The position numbers and the translations under genes were made by a program. A model generated the notes under the pieces. The model was not told where the DNA came from, searched no databases, and saw only the letters and a list, made by a program, of their open reading frames with translations. From Clostridium sp. AM22-11AC (lineage in GTDB: Bacteria; Bacillota; Clostridia; Lachnospirales; Lachnospiraceae), in assembly GCF_003473545.1 (NCBI RefSeq), contig NZ_QUCM01000006.1, positions 132,159 to 196,158 on the forward strand: a stretch of 64,000 nucleotides of DNA, written 5' to 3'. How positions within the stretch are numbered: position 1 is the first letter of the stretch; the number at the start of each line of letters is the position of its first letter. Shown here one piece after another: positions 15,760 through 25,496 of the stretch.

Positions 15760-16593
15760 TCAACCTTTAATACCACTGGTAGAAATTCCCTGCACATAAT
15801 ATTTCTGTAAAAACAGGAACATAATGATCATAGGCACAGATGCAATAGTCAGCGCAGCCATGATAGGACCATAATAAACCGGAGGTTCTGTAAAAAATGT
15901 CTGAATACCAAGCTGTACCGTCCTTTTTCCTGCATCAGTGATAACAAGCAGAGGCCACATAAAGTCGGACCAGTAAGCCACATAATCCAGAATAAAGACA
16001 GTAGCAAAAACAGGCTTGGATACCGGTATGATGACCTGTAAAAAGGTTTTAAATGGTCCGGCTCCGTCAATCTCTGCTGCTTCGATCAGATCATCCGGCA
16101 CATCCAGGAAAAACTGCCTGAACAGGTATACGTCAAAACATTTTACAATAAAAGGAATGATCAGTGCCAGATAGGAATCCACCCATCCCAGCTTATTTAC
16201 AATGAAAAACAAAGATAGCAAAATACTTTCCAACGGCAGTACCAGCAAAGATAATACCACTGTAAGGATCACATTTTTACCCTTAAATTCAAATTTTGCA
16301 AGTGCATAACCAAAGGCAGAGTTTACTGCCATGCTTAAAAACACAAGGATCGTAACATAAGTAACACTGTTCAGGATATAGCGGGGCATGTTGCTTCGTA
16401 CAAAGACTTCTTTAAAATTATCTAAGGTCGCTCCTGCAGGCCAGAAGGCTGCCAGTCCTTTGGACATATCTGCAAAAATACGGTTTTCCGGTTTAAATGC
16501 AGATACCACCATCCAGATCAGGGGAGAAATATACAAAAGTCCCAGAAGGATATTGACTACATAGATCAGAAAATATTTTTTATTCTTATTCAT
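15760..16593 (-). CDS. Sugar ABC transporter permease (MalG/AraQ type)
   Basis: A 277-aa membrane protein with six hydrophobic segments and the binding-protein-dependent permease loop IEAAEIDGAGPFKTFLQVIIP (near residue 190), which contacts the ATPase. It matches the carbohydrate uptake-1 (CUT1) permease that pairs with a MalF-like partner. It is the last gene of the binding protein - GH32 - permease - permease operon. No ATP-binding subunit is encoded nearby, so a shared MsmX-like ATPase elsewhere probably energises transport. Confidence 0.92.
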   Translation of the reverse strand: MNKNKKYFLIYVVNILLGLLYISPLIWMVVSAFKPENRIFADMSKGLAAFWPAGATLDNFKEVFVRSNMPRYILNSVTYVTILVFLSMAVNSAFGYALAKFEFKGKNVILTVVLSLLVLPLESILLSLFFIVNKLGWVDSYLALIIPFIVKCFDVYLFRQFFLDVPDDLIEAAEIDGAGPFKTFLQVIIPVSKPVFATVFILDYVAYWSDFMWPLLVITDAGKRTVQLGIQTFFTEPPVYYGPIMAALTIASVPMIIMFLFLQKYYVQGISTSGIKG

Positions 16594-16605
16594 CTGTTTA
16601 TCCTC

Positions 16606-17475
16606 CTATCTTGCTTTCATAAGCTTCTTTACTACAACTGAAATACCTACTACTACAATAAAGAAAATAACTGAAACTGCAGAAGCATATCCCATATTAC
16701 GGTACTGGAAGCCCTGGCGATACAGATAATAGGTCAGTGTCATAGTAGACTCTTTTGGACCGCCGTTAGTCATGATGTAAGGCTGTGTAAACAGCTTCAT
16801 GGCAGCGATCGTCGTCATCATAACTACGAAGATCAGCACATTTTTAATACCTGGAATTGTGATATAAAGAAACTTTTTTAATGCACCGGCCCCGTCAATG
16901 GAAGCTGCTTCATAAAGATCTTCCGGGATTGCCTGAAGACCTGCCAAAAGGATCATCATCTGATGTCCTGCTGCATGCCAGCCTGACATAAAGATAATGG
17001 AATTCATGGCTGTATCAGCACTTCGCAGGAAATCGCAGGCCGGAAGGCCGAATTTTGTTAAAATAGCATTTAAAAGGCCCTGTGTTGGATTTGGATTGTA
17101 AATAAAGGTCCACAGGATAGCGATAACACTCATGGATGTTACTAACGGTGAAAAATAGGCAGACCGGAAAATTCCAATGCCTTTAATATTTTCACGTACT
17201 AAAAGTGCCAGACCAAATGCCAGTGTAACCTGATAAGGAACTACAACAACTGCAAAATACAGTGTATTTTTCATTGCCTTTAAAAAACTGGCATCCTGAA
17301 ACAGGCGGATGTAATTTTCAAATCCTACAAAGGCTGCATCCTTTGGCCGCAGCAGGTTAAAATCCATAAAACTAAATCCAAATGCCAGAGCCGCTGCCAG
17401 GATGGTAAACATCAGCAGGATCAGACAGCCTGGAAGGATGAAAAAGTAAGCATAGCTTTTTCTTCTGCCCCTCAT
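16606..17475 (-). CDS. Sugar ABC transporter permease (MalF/UgpA type)
   Basis: A 289-aa partner permease with six hydrophobic segments and the EAA loop YEAASIDGAGALKKFLYITIP (near residue 195). The sequence ends IFFIVVVGISVVVKKLMKAR, typical of CUT1 MalF-like subunits. It starts with ATG (MRGRRKSYAY) and ends 12 nt before its MalG-like partner. The GH32 gene just upstream points to sucrose or fructo-oligosaccharides as the transported sugar. Confidence 0.92.
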   Translation of the reverse strand: MRGRRKSYAYFFILPGCLILLMFTILAAALAFGFSFMDFNLLRPKDAAFVGFENYIRLFQDASFLKAMKNTLYFAVVVVPYQVTLAFGLALLVRENIKGIGIFRSAYFSPLVTSMSVIAILWTFIYNPNPTQGLLNAILTKFGLPACDFLRSADTAMNSIIFMSGWHAAGHQMMILLAGLQAIPEDLYEAASIDGAGALKKFLYITIPGIKNVLIFVVMMTTIAAMKLFTQPYIMTNGGPKESTMTLTYYLYRQGFQYRNMGYASAVSVIFFIVVVGISVVVKKLMKAR

Positions 17476-17506
17476 TATAATATCTCCCTTCTTTTACCGG
17501 ATTGGA

Positions 17507-19150
17507 TCACCAGATGGATCTCATTCCCTTTATATCAATACTCCATGCACCTGTCTTTTCTTCTACAGGTCTTAAAACTGCTTTTGGAAGATAAAATCTT
17601 CTTGTACATGCCTGTTCACCGTCATTGATAAACAGCTCTATGATCGCTTTATCTACATATGCAGTTATTTCTTCTACCGGTTGATCTGTCTGTATCTGGC
17701 ATACAAATGGAAGTGCCTGATCTTTTGCATCTGTATCTTCTTTTTCAAGAGTAAGTTTTAAAGCAGTTTCACCAATATACAGATTTACCTTTCCTGCCGG
17801 TGATCCAGCCAGAGAAAGAACTGTACTTTCCTTTATTTCTTTTGTCTTTCTCATTGAAAGGAAATACGGCCCGTTTTCTGCTTTTTCTGTAAAAAGTTCC
17901 TGGATCTGTGGGATTACCTGTGAGTATAGTTTTCCATTTTTTACTGCTAATTTTCTCGGAAGACTTAAGCTGCCGTTGGCACTTCCCGGCTGTGCTATAT
18001 GCTGCCCCAGCCTGTGACAGTTCCATCCGGCACTTATACGCTCTCCTTCCACTTCAAAGCTTTGCGGAGCATAATAATCTTTTCCTTCATCTAATAGACC
18101 CTTGTTTTCCGGATCAAATTTTCCATCTTTATAAGTTCCTGTATACCATACTACATCTCGTCCATCTTTACGCCCGTCTGCATAAATATAACTGACGATC
18201 AAAACCCATGTTCCATCTAAATAGAAGAAATCCGGACACTCTGCAATACCGTACTGGGGATCTGTTTCCCCATATAAGATCCCGGCATATTTCCAGCTTT
18301 TAAGATCATCTGATTCATAACGGAATACTGCCGGACGGTCATAACAGCTACCTGCAATGATCATATTCCACTTATCCTCTATCTGAACAACCTTAGGATC
18401 CCTGAAATGCCAGGTAACACCTTCTGGTGTTCCCCACACAGCACATTCTTCATGAGTAAAATGAACGCCGTCCTTGCTTTGTTTTGTTACCTGCCACTGT
18501 CTTTGCCAGCTGCGGTCTGTTTTTCCGAAATGCCTGGTGTAAAATAAATGCATCACATCTTTTTCGATCACTGCACTTCCAGAAAAAGCTCCGCCCCTGT
18601 ATTCTCCTTCGCAGCCATTTAACTCGATCTGCGGATAAGCTGCAACCGGCTGATGTACCCAGTGAAGAAGATCTTTACTCACTGCATGGCCCCAGTGCAT
18701 ATTTCCCCATTCCTGACCATTAGGGTTGTACTGATAAAACAGGTGATAATATCCCTTAAACCAGCAAAGACCGTTTGGATCATTCATCCAGTTTTTATAA
18801 GGAGAAAAATGGAAAGTATTTCTGTAATCCTGCGTCAGCGCATCTTTTAAATTATCTTTTGTATAAAAATACGCCTTATCTTTAAATTCTATAAATCTTA
18901 CTCCCTGCTCCAGCACACAATCAGGGCAGTAAGAATAGGCTAAAGAAACCTCCAGTTCACTGATCTCCACCTCATATTCCTGCTCTTTTTCCCAGATAAA
19001 TAAAAAAGTTTCAAAACCGGAAAATTTGTAATATGCTTCCTCTGACAACTGTCCTTTGTGGAAGATGCGAACACAGCCTGGCTGCTCCCCTGTTCTTCTT
19101 CCTGTAATATTAATTCTGGTACTGTTTCCGGAATCGATCTTATATCTCAC
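17507..19150 (-). CDS. Glycoside hydrolase family 32 (sucrose/fructan hydrolase)
   Basis: A 547-aa enzyme releasing beta-linked fructose from sucrose or fructo-oligosaccharides. The three GH32 catalytic motifs are visible: WMNDPNG at residues 121-127 (nucleophile D124), FRDP ending at 252 (transition-state Asp 251) and ECPDFF with acid/base E304, followed by a C-terminal beta-sandwich. There is no signal peptide, so it acts inside the cell on sugar imported unphosphorylated by the adjacent transporter. The start is GTG, six bases after AGGAGG. About 110 residues precede the catalytic motif, an unusually long N-terminal extension for a cytoplasmic sucrase. Confidence 0.93.
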   Translation of the reverse strand: MRYKIDSGNSTRINITGRRTGEQPGCVRIFHKGQLSEEAYYKFSGFETFLFIWEKEQEYEVEISELEVSLAYSYCPDCVLEQGVRFIEFKDKAYFYTKDNLKDALTQDYRNTFHFSPYKNWMNDPNGLCWFKGYYHLFYQYNPNGQEWGNMHWGHAVSKDLLHWVHQPVAAYPQIELNGCEGEYRGGAFSGSAVIEKDVMHLFYTRHFGKTDRSWQRQWQVTKQSKDGVHFTHEECAVWGTPEGVTWHFRDPKVVQIEDKWNMIIAGSCYDRPAVFRYESDDLKSWKYAGILYGETDPQYGIAECPDFFYLDGTWVLIVSYIYADGRKDGRDVVWYTGTYKDGKFDPENKGLLDEGKDYYAPQSFEVEGERISAGWNCHRLGQHIAQPGSANGSLSLPRKLAVKNGKLYSQVIPQIQELFTEKAENGPYFLSMRKTKEIKESTVLSLAGSPAGKVNLYIGETALKLTLEKEDTDAKDQALPFVCQIQTDQPVEEITAYVDKAIIELFINDGEQACTRRFYLPKAVLRPVEEKTGAWSIDIKGMRSIW

Positions 19151-19182
19151 AATACTCCTCCTTTACAAATGCCCTTTACCAG

Positions 19183-19215
19183 AATGGGATGTCTTCTTTT
19201 TAGAAGGCATCCCAT
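19183..19215 (-). other. Intercistronic hairpin between binding protein and GH32
   Basis: ATGGGATG.CTTCT pairs with AGAAG.CATCCCAT around a four-base loop (one mismatch on the minus-strand RNA, C opposite A), just after the binding-protein stop. Without a strong T tail it probably protects the 3' end of, or partly terminates, the binding-protein message, making that protein more abundant than the rest. Confidence 0.6.
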
Positions 19216-19235
19216 TTACTGCTATTTCATACTTG

Positions 19236-20570
19236 CTATTTTATAGAATCCTTCACTCTTGCATATTCATCATCTACATAAGATGCCACTGCATCCAGAG
19301 ATTCCTTTGCGTCAGAACCGGTAAAAATATCTAACATTGCCTCTGCAAACTTGGAAGTCAATACAGTATAAACTGGTGTCTTTGGTCTTGGAACAGCCGC
19401 CTCAAAAAGCTGCTCTTTTGCAAGACTGTATGGATATTCATCCCACTGGGTATTATTTTCATAAGCAGACTTTCTTGCAGGCGGATATCCTCCTACCTCA
19501 CCGTAAAGTCTGGTAGATTCAGAATTAGTCATGAATTCCAGTGCCACATAAGCTGCATCCGGATCCTTGCAGTCTTTAGAAATTCCCAATGTCCAGCTTC
19601 CGCAGTTGGAAACTACATGATCGCCTGTTTTTGGCAGATAGGTTGCTCCCCAATGCAGATCCGGGAAATCATCAAACTGAACGACCTGATTGATGTTTCC
19701 GGCGATCCACATAGCTGCCTTCTGATCCTGGAATTCAGTAGGTGTAGGATCAATATTGGCAAGCTTGTCATCAAAGAATTTCTGAAGCTTAACAGCAGTC
19801 TCCACACTCTTTTCACTGTTGATGTAGCCATCTGCCTTTGAACCATCTTCACTGACTAACGGTGCACCTGCTGAATCAAATAATGGGGATAAACCGTAGA
19901 TCAGGCCTTCGCCCTTATTCATGATGATCTTAATACCTACCATTTCAGGAGTGGAAACTTCTTTTGCCATTTCATACACTTCATCCAGTGTGTAAGCATC
20001 ATCAATTCCTTCCGGAATACGGAAGCCATGTTCCTCAAATACATCTTTGTTGTAATAGAACAGGCTGACTGCTTCATTGAAGCTGACTGTATACATGTCA
20101 TTCTGGTATGTATTCTGTAATACTGTTGACGGAAGCATGTCGTTTTTGCTTTCCTCTGATACATAGCTGGTGATCGGAACAATAATTCCGTTTGCTGCAT
20201 AGTTAGAAACATTTGGACCGTCTAAAGAAAGAAGATCCGGAAGTATCCCTGCTGCAGCTGCTGAGTTTACCTTATCCTCATAAGCATAAGAAGAACCTCT
20301 TGGAATATACTCAATGGTCAGATGATATTTCCCTTCATATTCCTTGTTAAAATCTTCTACTCTCTGGTCAAAAGCAGGTATCATGGTCTTATTTTCCTGA
20401 TACCACATAGTGATCTCCTTTACCCCATCAGCAGAAGCCCCATCTTTACTTCCACCTGCATTTTCCGCCTTGGCAGTTGTTTCTCCCCCATTCTGTGAAG
20501 AGCATCCGGTCACGCTTGCCATAGCAAGAGCCGCTGCTGACATCATGATCACCCAATTTCTTTTTTTCAT
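19236..20570 (-). CDS. Sugar ABC transporter substrate-binding lipoprotein
   Basis: A 444-aa extracellular solute-binding protein (family 1, CUT1 type). A lipoprotein signal peptide ends at the lipobox ASVTGC with Cys23; a Gly/Ala/Lys linker and the binding domain (EITMWYQENKTMIPAFDQRV ... AAMWIAGNINQV) follow. I chose ATG 20570, eight bases after AAGGAG. A longer in-frame start at 20642 would add only a Lys-rich stretch before the signal peptide. It is the first gene of the uptake operon, transcribed divergently from the YesM/YesN pair. Confidence 0.93.
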   Translation of the reverse strand: MKKRNWVIMMSAAALAMASVTGCSSQNGGETTAKAENAGGSKDGASADGVKEITMWYQENKTMIPAFDQRVEDFNKEYEGKYHLTIEYIPRGSSYAYEDKVNSAAAAGILPDLLSLDGPNVSNYAANGIIVPITSYVSEESKNDMLPSTVLQNTYQNDMYTVSFNEAVSLFYYNKDVFEEHGFRIPEGIDDAYTLDEVYEMAKEVSTPEMVGIKIIMNKGEGLIYGLSPLFDSAGAPLVSEDGSKADGYINSEKSVETAVKLQKFFDDKLANIDPTPTEFQDQKAAMWIAGNINQVVQFDDFPDLHWGATYLPKTGDHVVSNCGSWTLGISKDCKDPDAAYVALEFMTNSESTRLYGEVGGYPPARKSAYENNTQWDEYPYSLAKEQLFEAAVPRPKTPVYTVLTSKFAEAMLDIFTGSDAKESLDAVASYVDDEYARVKDSIK

Positions 20571-20699
20571 AACTTCTTCTCCTTCCTGTTTTCCTTTCGT
20601 TTTTGCTTTTTTTACTTCGTTTTTTGCTTTTATTTGCTTCATTTCTGATGACTTTATGGTATCATATCCATGGATTTAAAAACAATATAAAGAATCTGA

Positions 20700-20705
20700 T
20701 ATAAT
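20700..20705 (+). promoter_or_regulatory. Probable -10 box of the sensor kinase operon
   Basis: A perfect TATAAT lies about 100 nt before the kinase start. The matching -35 region is AT-rich and poor (TAAAAA), which suggests an activated or weak promoter. Confidence 0.4.
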
Positions 20706-20806
20706 ATGGGTAATATGACACGTTATGAAAAACCTGCATACTTTTTTTCTTGTTTGTGCTATTCTTAAACTGGAAATTTTCTATGACTATGACAGGAGGA
20801 CATAAA

Positions 20807-22546
20807 ATGAAAAACCGCAAGATCCAGGAACAGCTTTTAATCTGGTTTCTTATTTTTACTGTGATACCGCTTTCTGTGATCTCCTTCTGGTGTTATCTGT
20901 TAGCTTCCCGGATTATCAACCAGAAATCCAGTTCCTATGCAGCAGAATCCATCCAGCAGTTGTCTGACAACCTGGATCAGTTATTAGTACAGATTGAAAA
21001 TACCTCTCTTTCCATTTCTTATAATAACTATATCCAGAATGCACTGGAAAATCTGTCAAACGGCCAGTCTATCAGCCGGGTGGACAGCTATCAGCTGGAA
21101 AAAAATATGATCCTTACATATGACTATGCATCCATGCGGGATATTACCATCCGCCCCGCTGCTTCATTTAAAGACAATAATACCCTTTTTCGTGTACCTG
21201 CCAGGCTGGATCCGGATACAGAGGATCTATTTTACCCAGCTTCTGACCTGACTGATATATCCTCAATTACCTGGCGCAGTGATACCGGGCAACAGATCAT
21301 CCAGATGATACGGCCCATTGAAAGTACCAGGAATTTTCATCATATGGGCACCTTATATATTTCTCTCTACAGCAGCTATATTGACAATCTGGTAAAGAAT
21401 ATCCATTTTGATGAGAAAGGATTTGCCCTTATCTTAGATTCCAAAAACCAGCCTATTAATATCAAAGAAGTGGATCCTTCTTTCCTTACAGATCTTGATC
21501 CTTTTCTTACCGGCACAAATGGATGTTTTAACCGTAAGATCGGCTCTGTGGATTATGAGTATTTTTATACTACTTCTCCTAAGACCGGCTGGAAATCCCT
21601 GGGGATCATTTCAGTTTCTGACCTGCATGCCCAGGTACGAAAACTGGCTCTTTCTGTTATTACAGGCGTACTTTTAGTATCTGCTGTGGCAATATTTATT
21701 TCCTACAGGCTTTCACGCTCTTTTGCTGAAAAAATCCATACAGTAACAGCTGCCATGAAAAAAGCCTCAGAAGGCGATTTCTCCGTTAATCTGGCAGAAG
21801 GCATTTCAAAAAATGAATTTAACGACTTAAATACCGGTTTTAATCACATGATCCAGAAGATCAATTCCCTGATCCAGACTGTATACAAGGCAGAGCTTTT
21901 GCGCAAGGAAGCAGAATATGCTTCCCTGCAGGCACAGACGAATCCACATTTTCTTTATAATACCTTAGATACCATCTGCTGGCAGGCAAAACTTGCAGGC
22001 AACGATGCTATTTTTGATACTACCTATTCTCTGGCCTCTCTCCTGCGTGCATCTATGGGAAACACTGATCCTTATATAACTGTTTCCCAGGAACTGTCTT
22101 ATATCCGTGATTATATACAGATACAGAAAGCCCGCTTCAGGGATAAAATACAGGCAAATATTGCTGTAGAACCGGCACTTATGCCTGTTATGATCCCCAA
22201 ACTTATTCTTCAGCCTATTGTGGAAAATGCCTTTATCCATGGTCTGGAAGAAAAAAATGGAAACGGTACTATAAAAATAAGCGGGATCTTAAATGATGAG
22301 GAAGAAACCGTCCTCTTTATGATCCATGATAATGGTGTGGGAATGACACGGGCCCAGATAGAAAAGGCCTTAGATCCGCCTCCAGGCACGAAAGGCAGCT
22401 TTGGACTTTCCAGTGTCCACAAACGGCTCCAGCTTCTGTATGGAACGGATTTTGGCTTAAAGATCCTGTCTGATCCAGGAAAAGGAACCACTATTATCAT
22501 CCGCATGCCTCTTCATGTTGAGAAGGCAGAAAAAGAAAAGCAGTAA
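20807..22546 (+). CDS. Sensor histidine kinase, YesM type
   Basis: A 579-aa membrane kinase: transmembrane helix near residues 12-32, extracytoplasmic sensor region to about 285, second helix near 285-303, HAMP (about 305-360), then the His_kinase domain with QAQTNPHFLYNTLDTICW (phosphorylated His in NPHFLYN) and an ATPase domain with IVENAFIHG and DNGVGM. The ATG at 20807 follows AGGAGG; a longer frame from 20750 is rejected. Its partner response regulator begins 19 nt downstream. YesM-type kinases usually sense sugars with a nearby ABC uptake system, here the fructan operon on the other strand. Confidence 0.93.
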   Translation: MKNRKIQEQLLIWFLIFTVIPLSVISFWCYLLASRIINQKSSSYAAESIQQLSDNLDQLLVQIENTSLSISYNNYIQNALENLSNGQSISRVDSYQLEKNMILTYDYASMRDITIRPAASFKDNNTLFRVPARLDPDTEDLFYPASDLTDISSITWRSDTGQQIIQMIRPIESTRNFHHMGTLYISLYSSYIDNLVKNIHFDEKGFALILDSKNQPINIKEVDPSFLTDLDPFLTGTNGCFNRKIGSVDYEYFYTTSPKTGWKSLGIISVSDLHAQVRKLALSVITGVLLVSAVAIFISYRLSRSFAEKIHTVTAAMKKASEGDFSVNLAEGISKNEFNDLNTGFNHMIQKINSLIQTVYKAELLRKEAEYASLQAQTNPHFLYNTLDTICWQAKLAGNDAIFDTTYSLASLLRASMGNTDPYITVSQELSYIRDYIQIQKARFRDKIQANIAVEPALMPVMIPKLILQPIVENAFIHGLEEKNGNGTIKISGILNDEEETVLFMIHDNGVGMTRAQIEKALDPPPGTKGSFGLSSVHKRLQLLYGTDFGLKILSDPGKGTTIIIRMPLHVEKAEKEKQ

Positions 22547-22565
22547 AGAATTTGAGGAAATATGT

Positions 22566-24128
22566 ATGTATAAGATAATGATCGCAGACGATGAACCTAT
22601 CGTACTTGACAGTTTAAAAACATTTCCATGGTCTGATCACCAGTGTTGTGTGACCTGCTTTGCAGAAAACGGCTTAAATGCACTGCATACTCTGGAATCA
22701 GAAAAAGTGGATATTTTGATCAGCGATATACGTATGCCGGGGATGAACGGCCTGGAGCTTTCCAAAGCTGTAAAAGAACGATCCCCGGAAACAGAGATCA
22801 TACTTTTAACCGGCTATGCAGAATTTGAATACGCCAAACAGGCTTTATCACTTGGAATCCGCCAGTACCTTTTAAAGCCATTCCGATTTGAAGATATTGA
22901 ATCCGCCCTCCTTTCCTGTATCCATTCCTTAGATAACCTGGAAAGCAGGCGCAGACAGCAGACATACATCCAGGAAAAGCTTCAGCTCATCTCTCCTCTT
23001 CTCACAGAGCAGATCTACCAGGATCTATTAGAGGGACGTATTGGGGATTATTCAGAAAAAATAGCTGCCTGCAACATTAGGGATGCTCTTTATGTGGTCA
23101 TTTCCACCCAAAGTGACTTTCCCGGAAGTTCCTTAGATATTGCCCTCTATGCCCAGATCAAAGAGCTGTTAAATGGAATGGAACCGGAAGTTTATCTTGC
23201 CCAGGGCATTGATATTATCAGCTGTATCCTTTGTTTTAATGCAAAGCATTCCCCTGAATTTTGTGAGGTTGCCTCTTTACACCTGTGCGAAATGCTCCAG
23301 AAGACAACGCTGCAGGAACTGGGGTTCCATATTTCTTTTGGCATCAGCCTTCCAAGTTCTGATATTTTTATGCTTCATCAGTTAAAAAAGCAATCTGTCC
23401 AGGCCCTTAACTGCCGGAGCGCTTTAGGTGGAAATTCCCTGATCATGTATTCGGAAATACAGAAAAAACAGGATCATGATATTTTCAATCTGACCATGTA
23501 TGAAAAGAAAATACAGAAATGTATTGTTCAGAATCAGAAACAAGAATTACAACAGACCTTCCGGCAGTTTTTTGATGAACTGCTCCAGTCTGCCCACGGT
23601 GACTTTTCTTATATTAAAAAAACGCTGATCAATCTTGTTGTGCTTACATACCGTTTTGCCGAAAGTTATATTAACAGTTCTGAAAATGAATATGATGCTA
23701 TCGAACATTTATTCCGCTGTGAAAGTATGGAAACACTGTCCAAAGAATCTCTTTCCCTGTTAGAGTCTCTGATCCAGACAGGATCCAGTTCTTTTGGAGA
23801 CGGGATTGCAGAACGCATTACTGATTATCTGGAACAGAATCTGGAGCAGAATGTTTCTCTTGATATGCTGGCCCAGTCTATGAACTACAGCGCCGCTTAT
23901 CTGTCCCGCCTCATCAAAAAGAATACAGGACAGTCCTTCAGCGAACTGCTTTTAGACCTGCGTTTAAAAAAATCCATGGAGCTTTTACGGCTTACGGATA
24001 TGCGGATCAATGATATTGCTGCCAAAGCAGGCTACAACGATGTAAGCTATTTCATCTCTATTTTTAAAAAGTGTACCGGCGTCACACCTAAGGAGTGGCG
24101 CAGCCTGGCAAAGCTGGGGGAGTTATAG
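22566..24128 (+). CDS. AraC-type response regulator, YesN type
   Basis: A 520-aa regulator with an N-terminal receiver domain (IMIADDEPIVLDSLK, phospho-acceptor Asp in DILISDIRMPGMNG near residue 55, Lys in YLLKPFRFED), a long middle region and a C-terminal AraC/XylS double helix-turn-helix (SLDMLAQSMNYSAAYLSRLI and INDIAAKAGYNDVSYFISIF). The ATG at 22566 sits eight bases after GAGG and directly before the receiver fold. It probably activates the divergent sugar uptake operon when phosphorylated by the neighbouring kinase. Confidence 0.93.
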   Translation: MYKIMIADDEPIVLDSLKTFPWSDHQCCVTCFAENGLNALHTLESEKVDILISDIRMPGMNGLELSKAVKERSPETEIILLTGYAEFEYAKQALSLGIRQYLLKPFRFEDIESALLSCIHSLDNLESRRRQQTYIQEKLQLISPLLTEQIYQDLLEGRIGDYSEKIAACNIRDALYVVISTQSDFPGSSLDIALYAQIKELLNGMEPEVYLAQGIDIISCILCFNAKHSPEFCEVASLHLCEMLQKTTLQELGFHISFGISLPSSDIFMLHQLKKQSVQALNCRSALGGNSLIMYSEIQKKQDHDIFNLTMYEKKIQKCIVQNQKQELQQTFRQFFDELLQSAHGDFSYIKKTLINLVVLTYRFAESYINSSENEYDAIEHLFRCESMETLSKESLSLLESLIQTGSSSFGDGIAERITDYLEQNLEQNVSLDMLAQSMNYSAAYLSRLIKKNTGQSFSELLLDLRLKKSMELLRLTDMRINDIAAKAGYNDVSYFISIFKKCTGVTPKEWRSLAKLGEL

Positions 24129-24137
24129 AATGTTATT

Positions 24138-24180
24138 AAAAAACAGGCGCATCCTGATCTTTCGGATACGCCTGTTTTTT
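24138..24180. terminator. Bidirectional terminator between yesN-like gene and purA
   Basis: AAAACAGGCG.ATCC pairs with GGAT.CGCCTGTTTT, with A and T runs on either side, between two convergent genes. Confidence 0.85.
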
Positions 24181-24188
24181 CCGTTCAT

Positions 24189-25463
24189 TTATTTAAGGAT
24201 AATATCATCACGGCCTGGGCCATTAGATACCATTGTGATCGGTACTTCAATCTCTTTTTCTACAAACTCAATATACTTACGGCAGTTCTCTGGAAGATCT
24301 GCGTAGTTCTTGATTCCGCGGATATCTGTCTTCCAGCCTGGAAGCTTGGTAAATACCGGTTTAGCCTTTTCAAGCTTTGCAGTAGTTGGGAAGTCTCTGG
24401 TCACTTCGCCGTCGATCTCATAGCCAATGCAAACCGGGATCTCATCTAAGTAGCCAAGTACATCTAATACTGTGAAGGCCACTTCAGTAGCGCCCTGGAT
24501 ACGGCAGCCGTATCTGGTAGCAACTGCATCGAACCAGCCTACTCTTCTTGGACGTCCGGTAGTAGCGCCGTACTCGCCGCCGTCACCGCCACGGTTTCTT
24601 AACTCTTCTGCTTCATCACCGAAGATCTCGCTGACAAATGCGCCTGCGCCAACTGCGCTGGAGTATGCCTTAACAACAGTAGTAATATCCTTGATCTCAT
24701 ATGGTGGGATACCTGCGCCGATAGCACCGTAAGCAGCCAGTGTAGAGGAAGAAGTTACCATTGGGTAAATTCCGTGATCCGGATCCTTTAAGGAACCTAA
24801 CTGTCCCTCTAACAGGATCTTCTTGCCTTCTTTAATGGCATTGTGCAGATATGCAGATACGTCACATACATATGGACGGATCATTTCACGGTAGGTTACT
24901 AACTCATCGTACAGTTCCTTTGGATCTAACAGAGGTTTGTGGTACAGATGCTCAAGAAGTACGTTCTTGATCTCGCATACTCTCTCTGTCTTTTCCTTTA
25001 ACAAATCATCATCAAAGAGTTCGCTTACCTGGAAGCCGATCTTTGCATATTTATCAGAATAGAATGGAGCAATTCCGGACTTGGTGGAGCCAAAGGACTT
25101 ACCAGCCAGACGAGCCTCCTCATAAGTATCAAACAGTACATGGTAAGGCATCAGGATCTGTGCTCTGTCAGAAACCAGGATGTGTGGCTTCGGAACGCCT
25201 CTGTCTACGATAGACTGGATCTCCTTGATCAGATATGGGATGTTTAATGCAACGCCATTTCCAATGATGCTGGTAGTGTGCTGATAGAATACACCAGATG
25301 GAAGAAGATGAAGCGCAAATTTACCATAATCATTGATAATGGTATGACCTGCATTACTTCCGCCCTGGAAACGGATGATAATGTCAGACTCTTTTGCAAG
25401 CATATCTGTGATCTTGCCTTTTCCTTCGTCTCCCCAGTTAGCACCTACAATTGCTCTAACCAT
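24189..25463 (-). CDS. purA: Adenylosuccinate synthetase
   Basis: A 424-aa GTP-dependent enzyme joining IMP and aspartate, the first committed step to AMP. Signatures: the N-terminal GANWGDEGKGK loop, GGSNAGHT (catalytic His region), GSTKSGIAPFYSDK and the ATTGRPRRVGWFDAV motif near residue 300. Length is typical. It lies in the same region as purB, which makes the next enzyme, and purF. The upstream spacer carries a 72-bp inverted repeat overlapping the presumed -10 box. Confidence 0.96.
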   Translation of the reverse strand: MVRAIVGANWGDEGKGKITDMLAKESDIIIRFQGGSNAGHTIINDYGKFALHLLPSGVFYQHTTSIIGNGVALNIPYLIKEIQSIVDRGVPKPHILVSDRAQILMPYHVLFDTYEEARLAGKSFGSTKSGIAPFYSDKYAKIGFQVSELFDDDLLKEKTERVCEIKNVLLEHLYHKPLLDPKELYDELVTYREMIRPYVCDVSAYLHNAIKEGKKILLEGQLGSLKDPDHGIYPMVTSSSTLAAYGAIGAGIPPYEIKDITTVVKAYSSAVGAGAFVSEIFGDEAEELRNRGGDGGEYGATTGRPRRVGWFDAVATRYGCRIQGATEVAFTVLDVLGYLDEIPVCIGYEIDGEVTRDFPTTAKLEKAKPVFTKLPGWKTDIRGIKNYADLPENCRKYIEFVEKEIEVPITMVSNGPGRDDIILK

Positions 25464-25496
25464 ACGTAAATTCCTCCTTGGGGCATAAGCCCAGTA

